64,000 nucleotides of DNA from Pyrrhosoma nymphula. Taxonomy: Eukaryota > Arthropoda > Insecta > Odonata > Coenagrionidae. The position numbers were made by a program, and so were the translations under genes. Location of the stretch: positions 146,889,266 to 146,953,265 of the forward strand of contig OY754329.1 of assembly GCA_963573305.1 (NCBI GenBank). Direction: 5' to 3'. Under the pieces are notes generated by a model. That model was not told where the DNA came from and ran no database searches. It was given only the letters and a program-made list of their open reading frames with translations. Below are positions 42,452 through 56,100 of the stretch, piece after piece. Position 1 is the first letter of the stretch. Each line of letters starts with the position of its first letter.

Positions 42452-45400
42452 CTAAATAAAAACTAAAAATTCTATGAGCCAATGAAAATGATAGAAAAAG
42501 CATTATTTCAAAAGAGCTATTTTTATCTGAAACCTCTCCACCACATTGGAACATGGAATAATCAGAAGGGAAACAACATTATACATTGTGTGTCCCAGAC
42601 TATGCCGCATAAATCTAAGCATCGAGGACCCAGATTTCCATTCCATCCACGTACTTACTGTGTCTATTTATGGAACTAGCCGTCTCCGTATTTAGATATT
42701 TTTGCAGGAAATTTATAATACCTCACACGTACCTACTACGCTAGAACAATGTTCGGCGAAAAGGTGAACCTCCCGGAATCGTCGCCGTTTTCTCGGCGAG
42801 TCGAAGGCGTTTGCGCCACAGAGAATAGATAAACAATGGAATGGACCAAGCGCGAATGAAGTGCGCATGCATACACCCTACTTGCGAAGTAATTCCACGA
42901 ACTTCCGGAGCACGGGCCAATTCCTGTGTTCCGGCGGAGACTGATTTCTCCGCGACTCGGATGCATTCAAAGGGTGTCCTCTTCTGCCGTGCAGGAAGTT
43001 TGGGGAGAGCGCTAAAATCAAATCGACTGCAGATGAAATAGAACGGAACAATTTTGTCGGAAAAAAACAATGGAGCGAACAGCGAAGAATTTTAGCGCAT
43101 CTTATGGACTTGGTTCTCTTCTACCCAGGGGAAACCCAAAGAGTCACACTTTGATTACTAAAAAAAATATATATTTATTCTTATAAGTTTCTATTTACGT
43201 ACATAATACTAACACACCTAGCACGCAGAATTAACCTAAATGAACAATATCTCTTATTACCAACGATAAGTTTAGTGGTATGTCATCATGTTAACTTTCT
43301 TAAATAAACATCCACATGTCATCATTTAAAGAATAGAAAGTCCTCTAATAGAATAAGAATTATTTTTAACAGTTTATAATAAATGTGAAAAAATAAGGAG
43401 TTGTATATTATTATGCAAACAAAATATTTGAATAAGAAGAATTTTGGCGACGTTATATCAACCTCAAAACGCTAAACAAAAGTGAGAACTGGAGAGAATT
43501 GGTAGTATTGAGATAAAAAAAGTTGAGTCTCTTTTAAATTATAGGTAATTAGAGGTATACTTTAATTAGTTAATTGATAACGTCATAAGTTTATTTTAAT
43601 TTGTGTTAATTTTTCATGGCCCTTCGGTAATGCCTTTTATTGCAATTAATGGTAACTTTCAAAAGTTGGCGATTTCGAGGGAAATGAGAGTGCTTAAAGA
43701 CGAAGTTTTTGTGCAATATAGTTCTCGTGCGTATCCGAGGAGATTTCTTCCACCGAGAACATTTTAGAAGATTTTGTCAGTTATTAATCCGATAAATATA
43801 AAGCCATAGAACATTTTCATTTTTATGGTGTTTTTACGAGTATAGAATAGCAAAAATATTAGGCTTGCATAAAGGGCAATGTGTACCCAGAGGTGTATTT
43901 TACCGAATGATTGGCAGTAAGAAAGAAAAACCGGGATTACTCACCTACGCATAGTTAAGGAGGTTTTAAAGCGGATGTTTTCAATTATATTCCAAACAGT
44001 GGATTTTTAATGCATTGGTACAGATTCTCCAATTATAAAAGTAGCTGAAAGGTAGTTAACAAACGATGAAATTAATCACGCTTTAACCATCACCTCTTCG
44101 TAATGTATAAAAATATTTTCTTAAGATTGAACCGTGCATTCGAGGCAAAAAATCCTTTCTATAAGCACACCCTCAACAAGTTTTAACCATCTTCGTTCAC
44201 TCGAAGGTAACCAAGTTAACCATAGCAAGTAATTGACTACACACGCATACTGATTTCCAGTTGTCTGAACGCATACGAATTTGGCATTTTCAATAACGCG
44301 GCGGCCGCAATAGCAAACAATTTCAATGGGAGACATCAAAAGAGTAATCTTTCGGGCCAGAGTTAAGGAGAGAGAAGGCGGGGGAGGAAAAAGGACAGCA
44401 TAGTGACAATCACAATATGAAAGCGTGGCCGTGAATACGAGAGACAGAAAGAGAGAGAGAGAGGGGCATGAGAGAGGCGGCGATAGTGAGCAACTGAAGT
44501 GGGGCAAAGAGAGAGAATTCTCTGAATAGGCAGACCGGAAGGCCATTAGTCTGGAGCTAGCAACTTTCATGACGTGATATTTGAGCCCGTGCGTGATTAT
44601 TCTCGCTCGAGCGCAGGTATGGAATGAGGGCGATAAAAATTCTTAGGGGTCACGAGCTGTATTTCTTTTTTGAACCGCGGGATGATATAAAGCAACGAAT
44701 TTTTAGATGGATCGCATGAATGAAGACTTGTGTTCAACCTCCAAGGTGCATTTAAATCGTAGACATTTTTCGAAGCGCGGAACGAAAAACCTGTTTACCA
44801 TACTGTCGCAGATACTATCGCTTGACTTGACCACCCGTAAGAGGAATAGGCTGCAAGGGGCATATTTTCCCCAAAGTCTTGCGATCCATGTGATAGGGCG
44901 TGGTATTCAGAACGCCTTGAGGAAATTAAAAAGGACAAATTTTACCGTCCAAAATAATGTCGTGTTAAACGGTTGATCGAAGGAATTACACCATGCCGTT
45001 AAGTATTAAGGGATATTATACCTTTGGTACAAATGAAACATAAAAAATCGAGTCAATTAAAAATAACAGATTTTTTCACAGATCTACTAAGAACTCAAAA
45101 TTTACGATAACGTAAAGTAATAAACGAATGAAAATTCCCTCATTAGAGGACATCTAGCTATAAATTTAAAAAAGTAATACACTTGAGCTAAGAAAATATT
45201 TTCCGTCGAATTTGATGCAAAAAGCGAAAAACATTAAAGAATTAAAGGCATGATTATGGTTTGTACCATTAAGAAATTACAATTACCCTCATTAAAATGT
45301 TATCAAACAGAGCACCGTACTACATGCTCGTGGATCATGATCAAACTCGAATATTTAAAAAGTCATGGACATGGTAATCATTTAGTTTAAAATAAGGTGA

Positions 45401-46959
45401 ATATTTAAATATGCTTAAATTACAGTCAAGCATAAAATTACAGCTTTCAAAAATGTACTTTCGGTAAATCACTGCAAAGGGATCTGTTACCGGCATGAAA
45501 ATATTTGTTACTTTATTTAAAACAAAGAAAAATGCAAATATAATTCAGGTAATGTTAAAAATTATCAGTTTCACAGCCTGGATGTAAATGCTGAGCCAAT
45601 TCAGTTTGTATTTGTTCACAAGGCAAGCATAAAAACATTTTTAGTTCTGCACTTTTCTCCGACTATTTTATGATATTATATTCCGTCAATTTTCTTACAT
45701 TTTATGCATTCTTATATATTTTACTAATGAAATATAGTCTTAACGTGGATTAAATCGCCGCCATTGTAATGAAATGATAAAATAAGCATAGTATTAACAA
45801 TTACATTCCACCAGGCTAGGTTACAGATAAAATAAATTAGAGTATTAAGAAATAAATCAATGAATACGGGGTAGGAGCCTATTTATTTCTATTCAGTAAT
45901 TAAAAAATTAAAGTAAACAATATATTTTTCCGACGGAGAGATCAAAAGATTAACGAGTCTATGCAGCTTCCTGACAAAGAAGAAAGAAAAATATTAGAAC
46001 ATATCTCATGGAAGAAGATCTTTTTCACTCGAACTTTTAACCCAGTACAGACTTCAATTCCCCCTAACCCGAACGATTTATTACCTCAACGGCTCACTCC
46101 ACCACCACCACCATAATATTGTTCTCGGAAACATCCCTCCGGCCCAATACATTCAATAATAAAGGAACCTCCCTCTTCAAAAAAATAATGGCAAAGAAAA
46201 AAAATCGAAATCCCTTCATCTCTTATCGTCATTGGATGAGAGGCTGTTTGAAGAAGTGAGATGAATGAAAATAAGGGAAGCACTGCAAGAAAAATAGGGA
46301 GGCAGTGGAAGAGAGAGATGTGGAAGAGAGAGATAGGGAGAGAGAGAGGGGGGATTTAGAAATATAGGAATAAAAAATAAATATCTCCGTCTCTCGAAAG
46401 AGGATGAAACTTTGCACCCCCAGAGAGCTCGTCTCTTGAAATTTCTCATTCTCGTAATGGAAATACTCTTGAAATGCATCCCGCTAGCGCATTAATTTGC
46501 TTAAATGCTTTTTTTATAATCCCCCAACGTTTTGGAAAGCAAATGTGGAGTCAAAGGCACATTTCCCACACCTTTTCAAGCGTTGAAATAGATGCAGAAG
46601 TAAGCAAATTTTATTATTCTAGGTCAAAATATTCAGTGTTATAGATACAGCACTGACTTTTTTATTAAATCATTAGCACAATTTTTCGGAGCAAATTTTC
46701 AATACCTATGATTAAATAGATTGTTCTTAGGAACTCCTTGGTTGCCTTCCTAGTTTGAAGAATATAGAGGCAGGCTGGTATTAGATAAAACTGAAGTGTA
46801 ATTAAAAAGCCACTACACATACATCGAACAATGATATCTTACAAATATCAAAATGCTAGATGAAACTGAGCTCCGTTACACTGAGTTTCGTTATAATCAG
46901 GCAATACTCATATGGAAGCAAGAAGACTTTAAGAATAGTTTGCGGGTGAATCCATCGGA
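42452..46959. other. Non-coding intronic DNA
   Basis: AT-rich overall. A GC-richer patch lies at about 42740-43060, and purine/GA tracts at about 44360-44470 (plus strand) and 46260-46350. ORFs such as minus 44121-44570 and plus 44707-44976 show no domain I recognise. No TE ends or RNA genes were seen. Confidence 0.5.
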
Positions 46960-47035
46960 GTATATTTTGTATGTATTTCGGAGTATGAAAAACCGATAAG
47001 GGCCTACGACAATAAACGTTTTATTATTATTATAT
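46960..47035 (+). repeat. Possible LINE 3' tail
   Basis: AAGGGCCTACGACAATAAACG followed by a short (TTA)n run resembles 3' ends of arthropod non-LTR elements, which often finish with AATAAA and a trinucleotide tail. The upstream sequence carries no recognisable coding remnant. Weak call. Confidence 0.25.
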
Positions 47036-50000
47036 TTTTCCGCCATCACTGCATTAATCGAATGTAGAGATTATGAACCCTTTTTTACCTGTCACAGCTA
47101 CCGATAGAATGAACCATACCACTGTAAAATAAGAAGCTCCTGAAATGGGACGAAATAGCCTTGCAATTGCCGTAAAAAAAATTGAGGCACAAATATTCGA
47201 GCAGTGATTGCTCAAAGACCTAAACTGTCTTGCATTATATGAAAACGTTTAAATAAGTTACATAGTTGATAATCTTTCATACCCTAGGGTATATTACTTC
47301 ATTTTAAGAGGTAGACGTCTTGAGATCGAGTAATTATTTATGAAGAGCAAATAATAAAAAAGTCAGAAATGAAATACGTTTCTCATTTCATTCGCTGATA
47401 TTTCAATCAAGAATCAATTCCCTCAGCATCCAATTTCCTCTCATTTTTTTGTCAATTTCACTTCTTATTTCATCACCATCCTTTTTTTTAGGAAGACTAC
47501 CGCTCAAATGAAACCCCTTTTTCTTCCTCTTACCTTTCATTTCTCTTCATTTCACAAACGTTTCACGCAAGAACCTAAAGGTATAACAACGACAGAATAA
47601 TTTATTTAATTTTATCGTAACAGCTTCACAAAGACTGAATAATAAAAATTAATATGAATTATTAGCATTGTAGTAGTTCCTTATAACAAGGAATTAAAAC
47701 AAAAATAGTTCTACGAAAAATTCAAATACGTAATATTTGTGATTACGTAAGAAAAGCTACATTCTATGCTTGTTAAAAAAAACTTTGTGGACAGAAGTAG
47801 GATAGGACAGCATACATTCACACGGTGTCGAAATATTACCCAATCCTGTTGCTGGAACCACCAAAATCCTTGTAAATGCTAACTCAAAACATTCATCACC
47901 TCGTGTACTGCTTCACCTGCCACCTTGTCTACTTCTCCTCCATCGGTTGGCATAGAAACGAGAAATCGCGGAGGGAGTATATGTTGATGAACTCATCCTT
48001 TCTCCTTCTGCCCCATTTCCCTTCATCCCCAACCGAATCTGCCTCCCCACTACTCATCTCCAAACCACCCTACCCTCTTCTTCGCCTTCCCCTCCCAATA
48101 CACACGTATCCACAGAGGCAAAAATCCAGCCTCATTTCAATATCCTTCCTGCCGCTGCCTATGCCACGATGGTTTGAGAGGTAAAAGGCTGTGCTTGGTA
48201 AGGAATTGAGGAGCAGAGTTAGGGGAATGAGGGAAGCACAACGAGAGAGGAATGAGACTGGATTTTAGGGTCAAAGGTGCCATGAGATATATGTAGTAAA
48301 GGCAGGCAGTAAAGGAATAGGGTGAAGGGTAAGGGTATTTTACGCCTTTATAGGCGCTACGTCATGCTAAACGCAGCTAAAACGTGTGGCAGTTACCATA
48401 AGTCATCTGCATACATTAACAATTGTAATAAATGGGTAAAGGAGACTTCAAGGGTTAATAATTATGCTACGTTTGAAGAGCAGGGGTAGCTAGTTGTGGC
48501 TCGATTTATGTTGCCAAATTGTGCAAAGACGGAGAGTTCAACCTTATCAGACCTAGCACATATTTCCCTTATATCATTTTCGTGATTGAATCCATCCACT
48601 TGGAACTCTCTTTTCGCAAATAAAGAACCACCACGTTAGTTCTTCTAACCATTTACACTTTTCCATCACGAGACAATATTTGTTAAAATAACGGCGGGAC
48701 TAATTAGGAATTCTGCTAACTCCTTCGCCAAATCTCACCCAGGTGTCTAAATTCGTTTTTCGTGACATGCGCCAGGTCAAAATAGCTTAGGACATAGCAA
48801 TTTTCAGGCTCAAGAGCATTTATAGGCCTCGGGATAAATGAATGTATGTTATTTTCTTTGCTTTCTCAGCTGCATATTCCTCCCATAATTTTCCCCACAA
48901 GAAGCTATGAGGTGAGGGTGAATTTTAACAATATTCCTGGCTACTTCAACTATAACGACTAAGGTTGCGAATTGATTTTGCGCTGGAGGTACATTTACAA
49001 AAAGGAAAAGAGAATAAAAGCTACGAGAGAGATGAAGAAGGGGGATAGTATATTTCATTACGGCAGGGGACGATACAGCCCACGGGGCTCCGTGGAGGAA
49101 ACCGAGTTTCCGTCAGGATGAGTGGTGGCATGGGCTCCACCTACAGCCCAAAAATCCAACCCCGACTCTCATTCAGAACGGAATATCCCTCTCCCTTTCT
49201 CTCTTCAGCTCTCGCATAATGCAACCTCCTTCTCATTTGCCGTACCCCTGTTCTTCCCCAAACCCTTGCGGCGGCAATACCCAGAAGTCCAACCCCTGCT
49301 ACACAACTACCCTCCTGTCTCCATCCTCTCCTCTCCGTCTCCATCCTCTCCCTCTCCCACCTACGGATCCCACCCCACGATAACCCATCCACGTGAAAAG
49401 GTCCATCGAATGAATGTGGATGGGGGATTATCTGAAGATTTAGTGATGCATATGTTCTGAAAAATGGCGGCTACCGAGTCGCCATCCGATGCAAAACTCC
49501 TCCGAGTAATGGCCGGGGGATAAATTCGCCGGTAATGTTTCCGCGATGGAAAACGGTCGAAGAACGACGACGTTATGATAATTTCTAAGGCCAGAATTTA
49601 AATTAAGCAAAATATATTCCACATGATTTGAACGGTAAAATTATAGAAAGTCAGCCAAATCGAAATAGCCATCAACGTTTACCCGACATTGCTCATATTA
49701 AAACAATGAGAAACCAGTAAAAGTTAGACTTGCATAGCTTATAACACGATATAAAAATCCATATATATATATTGGGATAGAGAGTACAGGAGTATAAATT
49801 TCAACCAGGACTTGAGATTCAGGTAGTTAACAACTCCAAGGGCCAACGATAGCTTTTTTAGCGGTGCATGAGAGCTTTGCTTATAAAAACAGAAGAAAAA
49901 TTAAATTTTCCGTGAGCTGGAATGGAAAAAATACATATTTAGCAAACCATTTGCAAAAACTTTAATAATGATAAGTTATCAAAATTATTTCCATTGCATA

Positions 50001-53000
50001 ATGGAAGCATGAGGAAGAAGTTCACTCGAAAACCGCGAAAGGCCAGCATATTCGCAACTTTCCTACAAGATAAAAATTTTATTTTTATTCCATAATGACA
50101 GAGGTAAAAGACTTACAGTTTTCCAATAATAAAAGGTTTATTGAGATTAGTTTCGATGTTACTAAATCATATTCAATCTTTGAAGCTTTAATCTTGAAGT
50201 TTTCTAACCATACGGATATATAACAGAAAAATGAGGGTGAAGAAGGAGAGAGGGACCAATCAGGGTAGGTTTTGAAAGATTCACTTGAAATTGATGAAGT
50301 AACATCGAATCTAGTCTAAATAAATCTTTTACTAGGGGAAAACTGCAAGTGTTTTGCTTCTTTCACTATAGAACGGTTCCACCACAATACATTTTATATG
50401 TAATACCATTAGCCTGAAAAGTAAATACGAAAGTGACTGCGCGAAGCTAATTAGCAGCATTAGTTCCAAAACTAAAATTATTCTCCTCGAGCTTTTCTTT
50501 TCCTTAAAACAAATGTAGGCTAATTGAAATTTTGGACGACAGCAAGGAAGAAACAGGGTTTTAAGGCTTCAAATACCAAAATGGTAAGGGGGCACTCCAT
50601 TTAAAAGTACAATAGCATATGGACGATATGAAATATCGGCTATGGAATTACTAACGGCACGGAAATGAATAAGGAAAGCAAGGAGGAAGGCAAATTGTAC
50701 GCCTTCGAAATCCCAAGGCCAGGAGAATCATGGCTTACACCAGAGAAATGTGAAACATCTTTTCTTCCTCCACGTTCCTGGAAATGAAACCACTTCGCCG
50801 ACTTCTCAGAATTCGTGGGAAAACATTTCAGCGATCGCCACCAAATTCATATGCATTAGGCCAGAGAGAATCTGGCAACGCAATTTTTATCTCGCTATTA
50901 TTTTTGAGTATCCCGGAGTGGTTTTAGTCATCGAATTATTCGCATAGTGCAAACGGCGGCGGCAACGGATATTTCTGGGCGGATAAGACGCTCTGCTTCA
51001 CCGGTCGAAGCTTTATAACGCGATAGGGAATCTACTTTTTTTACTCATATTTTTACGTGGCCAGCAGAAAACTGCGATCCTGGCCGATTACGGAGGGTGC
51101 GGAGAAATCAATATCTTACAACCCCTACTTCCCCTGCCCCTTATAAACCCTGAACTCATCCACCCCCTCGACTCCAGGATCGTTTCCATATTTGAAAGAT
51201 TCAAAGATTCACGGCAGAGGAGACCTCGGGCACGGCCAGATAAAAAAGATAAGTAAATGGATTCGAGGATGTGTGTTTTAATGTGCGAGACGGCATCATT
51301 TCGTCGGTTACATTCCCAAGGAGGAGTGGGTGGCGGGGATAGTGAGATCCTCTCCTCCTAACCCCCCACAATTTCCACCCCTTCCGTCCATCCCGCACGG
51401 ATTTGCAAACATCAATGAAATTCCATTAACTGGGCGGAGCCGGGCAGGGTAATAATATCGAAACCATTGACCATGAAGCTAAGGACTCGGGGTAGCCGCG
51501 TCGATGCCCTCGATGGCCCCCGTATGGTTCGTCCCAAAGGAAGGAGGAAGGGGTCACAGAAAGGATTCCTACCCTCCCCCCCTGCCCTATCTTTCCTTCT
51601 GGAAATGTGTAACTGCTGCCGCCTTTCGGGGCCGAGAAGGGAGGGCAGGGGAACGAAGAGGAGGGGTGGGGTTGGTAACGCTATACGAGAGCAAGGGTGG
51701 TGAGGGGAAGGGGCGGGCCCCGCATAGCGCGCACGATCTCAGCTATATCTCACACAACGGCCCATTTAACCAGCGTCCTATTACACGTCGTACAGGAAAC
51801 GATTTGTGGACCTACATCTCACGCCAAACGTCTGCGACAGACTGCAAGCGAGGAGGAATGAGAGGAGGAGGAAAAATGGAGGAGAAGGAAAGAGAAGGGG
51901 ATGAAAGGGGATGCTCTAGAGGGAGGAGGAGAGATGAGGAGATTGGTGGGAATATATCCCTCGTCCCCTTCCGCCCCCTCCACACTTCCACCACTTCCCT
52001 CCCTCTTTGAATACACCCACTCACACCATTCCGGAGGACTCCGCGAAGACGAAATAATTGGATTCCAAAGTCCTGGTTCAGAGGATTTTCAGCGGATACA
52101 CATGGCGCTCGACAGTTGTCCCAGACCCTTCCCTCTTCCACCCTACACCACCCCCCCTTTCACACAATCCTTGGCCGCTCTCCTTATTTCCCGTACGTCA
52201 TCAGTTCGTGGGTTCTGGTGGAGAGGGGGTGGGAGAAAGGGGGAAAGAATAGTGGGACGACTTTCCACAGCTACGGTGCCAATTTTATCCGTTTTATTTT
52301 TTACCCTCTCTCTTTTTTCCGTGTGAACAAGCGGCTCGCGAGCTAGACCCACCGGCTCGACTCACCCTGACGAGCTCCATTATCCTCCACCCGCCGCACT
52401 CGCGCGAGGGTTGACGTCAGGGAATAAAATTGCAATTGCCATAGTTGCAATCGTTCCCTTCTTTTCACCCTCCCTCCCGTACCCTCGACCGACAAGCGTC
52501 GACACACACACACGGCCCGCCTCCGGAGATCAAAAGGGTGTTTGATTACGCCGCTCCTCCGGCAATTTGAGGGAGCAAGCGGCGCATATGCACCGCCACT
52601 TGTGTTACTTCCATCCCCGGAGCCCAATAACCGTGTGTCGGATTGATTTCGCGGCGGCCCTCCTTGCTCGACAAAGCCGGAGAGGTAAATGGAGACAGTC
52701 GGGCGCGCCACGTTTAGGGCACATAATGCGTTCAGATGAAGGCTGTTTGTCGCCGAATCCATTTGGACGATAAGCTATTTTAAGGGAATCATTGATTGCC
52801 AATTGGATTCTGCCTACGCTTAAAAAGCTCGAATTCCTACACTTGCAGCACGATAGTCATTTCGCAGTTATTGAAATGTAACTCGATCCTGTGCAACAAT
52901 CCTGGTAAGCAGTAAACCAATTACTTTTAGCATCTGAAGTAAAAATTACCACTTAGTCGTGAAGAGATGAATACGGACAAGTGTAATCCTTGAGATACCT

Positions 53001-53138
53001 CAAAAGAGATAGCAAGAGGTGGCATGTAGACAACGGACGTGTCAATCTGATTACGTCACCAGAACCTTACTTGTTGGAAATTTACTGTATTACACCAATG
53101 GGTACTGGTAACCATTTACACGAAAAATTCTTTATTTC
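47036..53138. other. Non-coding DNA with strand-biased tracts and GC patches
   Basis: C/T-rich runs lie at about 47990-48110 and 49160-49390, and purine-rich runs at about 48195-48340. A long GC/CpG-richer zone spans about 51440-52790, with alternating G-rich and C-rich stretches. ORFs in that zone overlap in up to four frames and are compositionally biased. No protein family, RNA gene or TE end was recognised. Confidence 0.5.
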
Positions 53139-53171
53139 ACAACATATCCATGGAAAACATGGATATGTTGT
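53139..53171. repeat. Perfect 14-bp hairpin with GAAAA loop
   Basis: ACAACATATCCATG (53139-53152) is followed by GAAAA and its exact reverse complement (53158-53171). Isolated in AT-rich DNA. It could be an unrecognised MITE centre or a chance hairpin. Confidence 0.7.
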
Positions 53172-56100
53172 CAATCTGTTGGTGTGTGAAACATGAATCT
53201 GAAATTGTGACAGGAATCCAATACACAATTGCAGAAGCTAAGTACTTAATGATAAAGAGGCACATACTTCACTATAAAATAACAATTAATATTGATAGGC
53301 TCAACCAATAGTGTGATTCCGGAGTTTTAATAAAATTGTTGAGATACGTGTTTTATTCTAAAAGGATTATAATAGAATTTCAACCGCGATTTTACGATCG
53401 CATGTTGATGATTAATGACTTAATATAATTAGGTATAATGCATTAGGTAAAGGATGAGCAAAGCCCATGAAGATAATTTTGTAGAAATAATGAAAATATT
53501 TAAATGGCACTTCCATAAATTGAAAGTAGACGGAGAAATAAGAGAAGAAATAGTCATGGAACGTAAGAAGAGACCACAAAAATAGGTATGATAAGATGAG
53601 AATATATCAGCCCGTAATTGAATGAGCATTAGATAAAAAATACTATAAGGCTGCAGTCAGCTCGGACAGATTTTTATGTCATTCAAAAAACGCCTTGCGC
53701 GCTATTGGACATCGCTGATGTTACAAGTTGAGCACATTTCAATGGTTTCCTTGAAAAGAGTAATACAATAATTTCTGGTGTTGTAAACCACTTGCCTAGC
53801 GCACTCTTTGATCTTCCAAAGTGACCTTAAAAACAGAATAATGAAATAAACATGGTTTCTATGCTTTAGTGCGGGTAGTAGAGGCAGCTGAAGGTTAGCT
53901 TGCTAAACCTACTAATTATCAAGAATATCGCAGGCATAATCACATAGATACACATGGTTATATTTATGGTAGTTTATTTAATTTTTTTTATTCAACTGGC
54001 ATCAAATGATGAAAACTTACCAGGTTATACGTACTGGCAGTACAGATGAATGCTTGCGCTAACCTGGAACATCATTGGCCAGTACCGCGTGGTAATGGTT
54101 ACAACGTCATTTGATCATTAGTATTGATTATGCATTAACATGACGGATAAAAGTTACTGAAAATGAGACACCGATAGTAACATCAGAAAACTATTTGTCT
54201 CCAATTTATTTCTCGTGAAAAACAGCATCAGCTTTCAGAACTTGGCGTGTCTGCCGGCTGGAAGGTGAAATGAACCATGGCGAAGAGTCAAAGACGCCAC
54301 CAAGGCCAACTAGACACTCGCGGATCAAACGATCACAAAATACGATCCCGCTTCGAAAGGAATATCGCGTTTCTATTGCGCGGCCAACCTTGGCCTCCAT
54401 AGAAGGGTTGCCACCGTGAATCAGGCCCAGATTGGGGAACTGTCTTCGCTGACTCGCGGGCGGATTCCGCCGCTCCCGAACGGGAAATCGGAGGGGGGGA
54501 AATAGTGGCAATAATTCATCGCCCGAGCTGTTGGGATATGCATATATTCTGCAAAATCAAAGGAAACGGCGATCGGATGTGCTTCGAGTCCAGCCGATAA
54601 GAGATATCGACAATGTTATAAAACCGCAAGAGATGAGTTTGCAGATGGAGCATTTTCCTTCGCGGAGTAGCCATTATCAAAGTGCACGACCTACTAAAAA
54701 GCTCATTAGTCTGATATATCCAAAAGGTCGTTCGGTGGAATCCCCCAAGAGAATCGGAATGAGCACCGTTGTTATTGGGATGGAAATCACACAGACAAGA
54801 AATTTTAGGCGATTTAATAAAATTATCTAATCGGAAAATAACTGATTCAACACCAATTATCTCTAAGATGGGCTTAACTCGCCAGGCAAGAATGGAAGGC
54901 ATAATATCATACAAGCTTAATGCTATTAGCAGCTTTGAAAACACTTATGTGTTAGGCTTCTGCGTAGGTTTTAGCAGGGGCTTAAGGATATCAGTAAGGT
55001 TTCCGGGTTCCTTCCGCGTGGGCTCATCATGAACGACAACAGTTTCCCCGGAATTCTAGACGAATCTTCAGGTCTGAAATGACCTGGACCAGAAGATGCC
55101 AACTAGGTTACGAGGGAAAATCCTGGAAAACACTCTTGACTCCTCCCAGTTACTTAAAATTAAGATGCGAGAAATATGCGCACTTTCAATGGATTTCATA
55201 GGTACTTAACGCAGTAAGGAACGATTGATACATTCCCTGAAGTATAAGATGAATTTACTATAGTGACGGTACTGGAAAAGAGAACCTTTGAATAGTTAAA
55301 TTAGGTTAGGTTAAATAACGTGTCAAATTTCAAGGTATTGACTCTCTTAAAAATTGTTAACATTATCACCAGCATATTTGTTTGAAATGTTTTGAATAAA
55401 ACTAATGATAATCTCAAAAATTCTGATAACAAAAATTATGGCTATACCTGAACGTTTTCTGGAAATTTTCAAAAAGATTTGCTTTTAGCGCTTACCCAAC
55501 TATGACGCTCACTTCGCCAAAAATTACGATTTTTCATGAAACCCTCTGTGCACAATTGAGCAATGAGAATTATGTATATAGACGATCAAATAAGTTTCTC
55601 TTTATAAATCTTTCTTAGTAATAAGAAGCAGCCAGCAGATCACAAATAAAAGAAAAAAACAAATGAGGAAATACGTGGGAATATGCCACACGAGATCAGC
55701 GGAACTGATTACTGCGGGCGTAGGAAAGACTTCGAAGGAATAAATGCGCAGTCGTGCAATAAAGAAGATAAGAGCAGCTTAATATCAACCCTATCGTATC
55801 AATAAATAATAAATATAGAAATGATGATTTAATATAAATTATTGCAACATAACGTCATGACGGGTGACGTAAGGAATAAATAAAAAACAGATTGTTCCGA
55901 ATGTCGTTGAATATTTTCGAATAATGTGTGCTGGTTATGCAAATAAATTTTACCTCTAGCACACCTAGAATTTCAAATACAAGGATAAAAGAAGAAACAC
56001 GCATTAAATTATGAATCATAACGATTTTCGACGGTATTTAGTGTTTAAAACTGTTCTGGATAATAGAAGGTACTAGAGGTATAAAAAAATTGGTTTCACA

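Noticed and set aside
53995..54120. Named MITE
   Set aside because: Inverted matches are short and broken and no target duplication was found.
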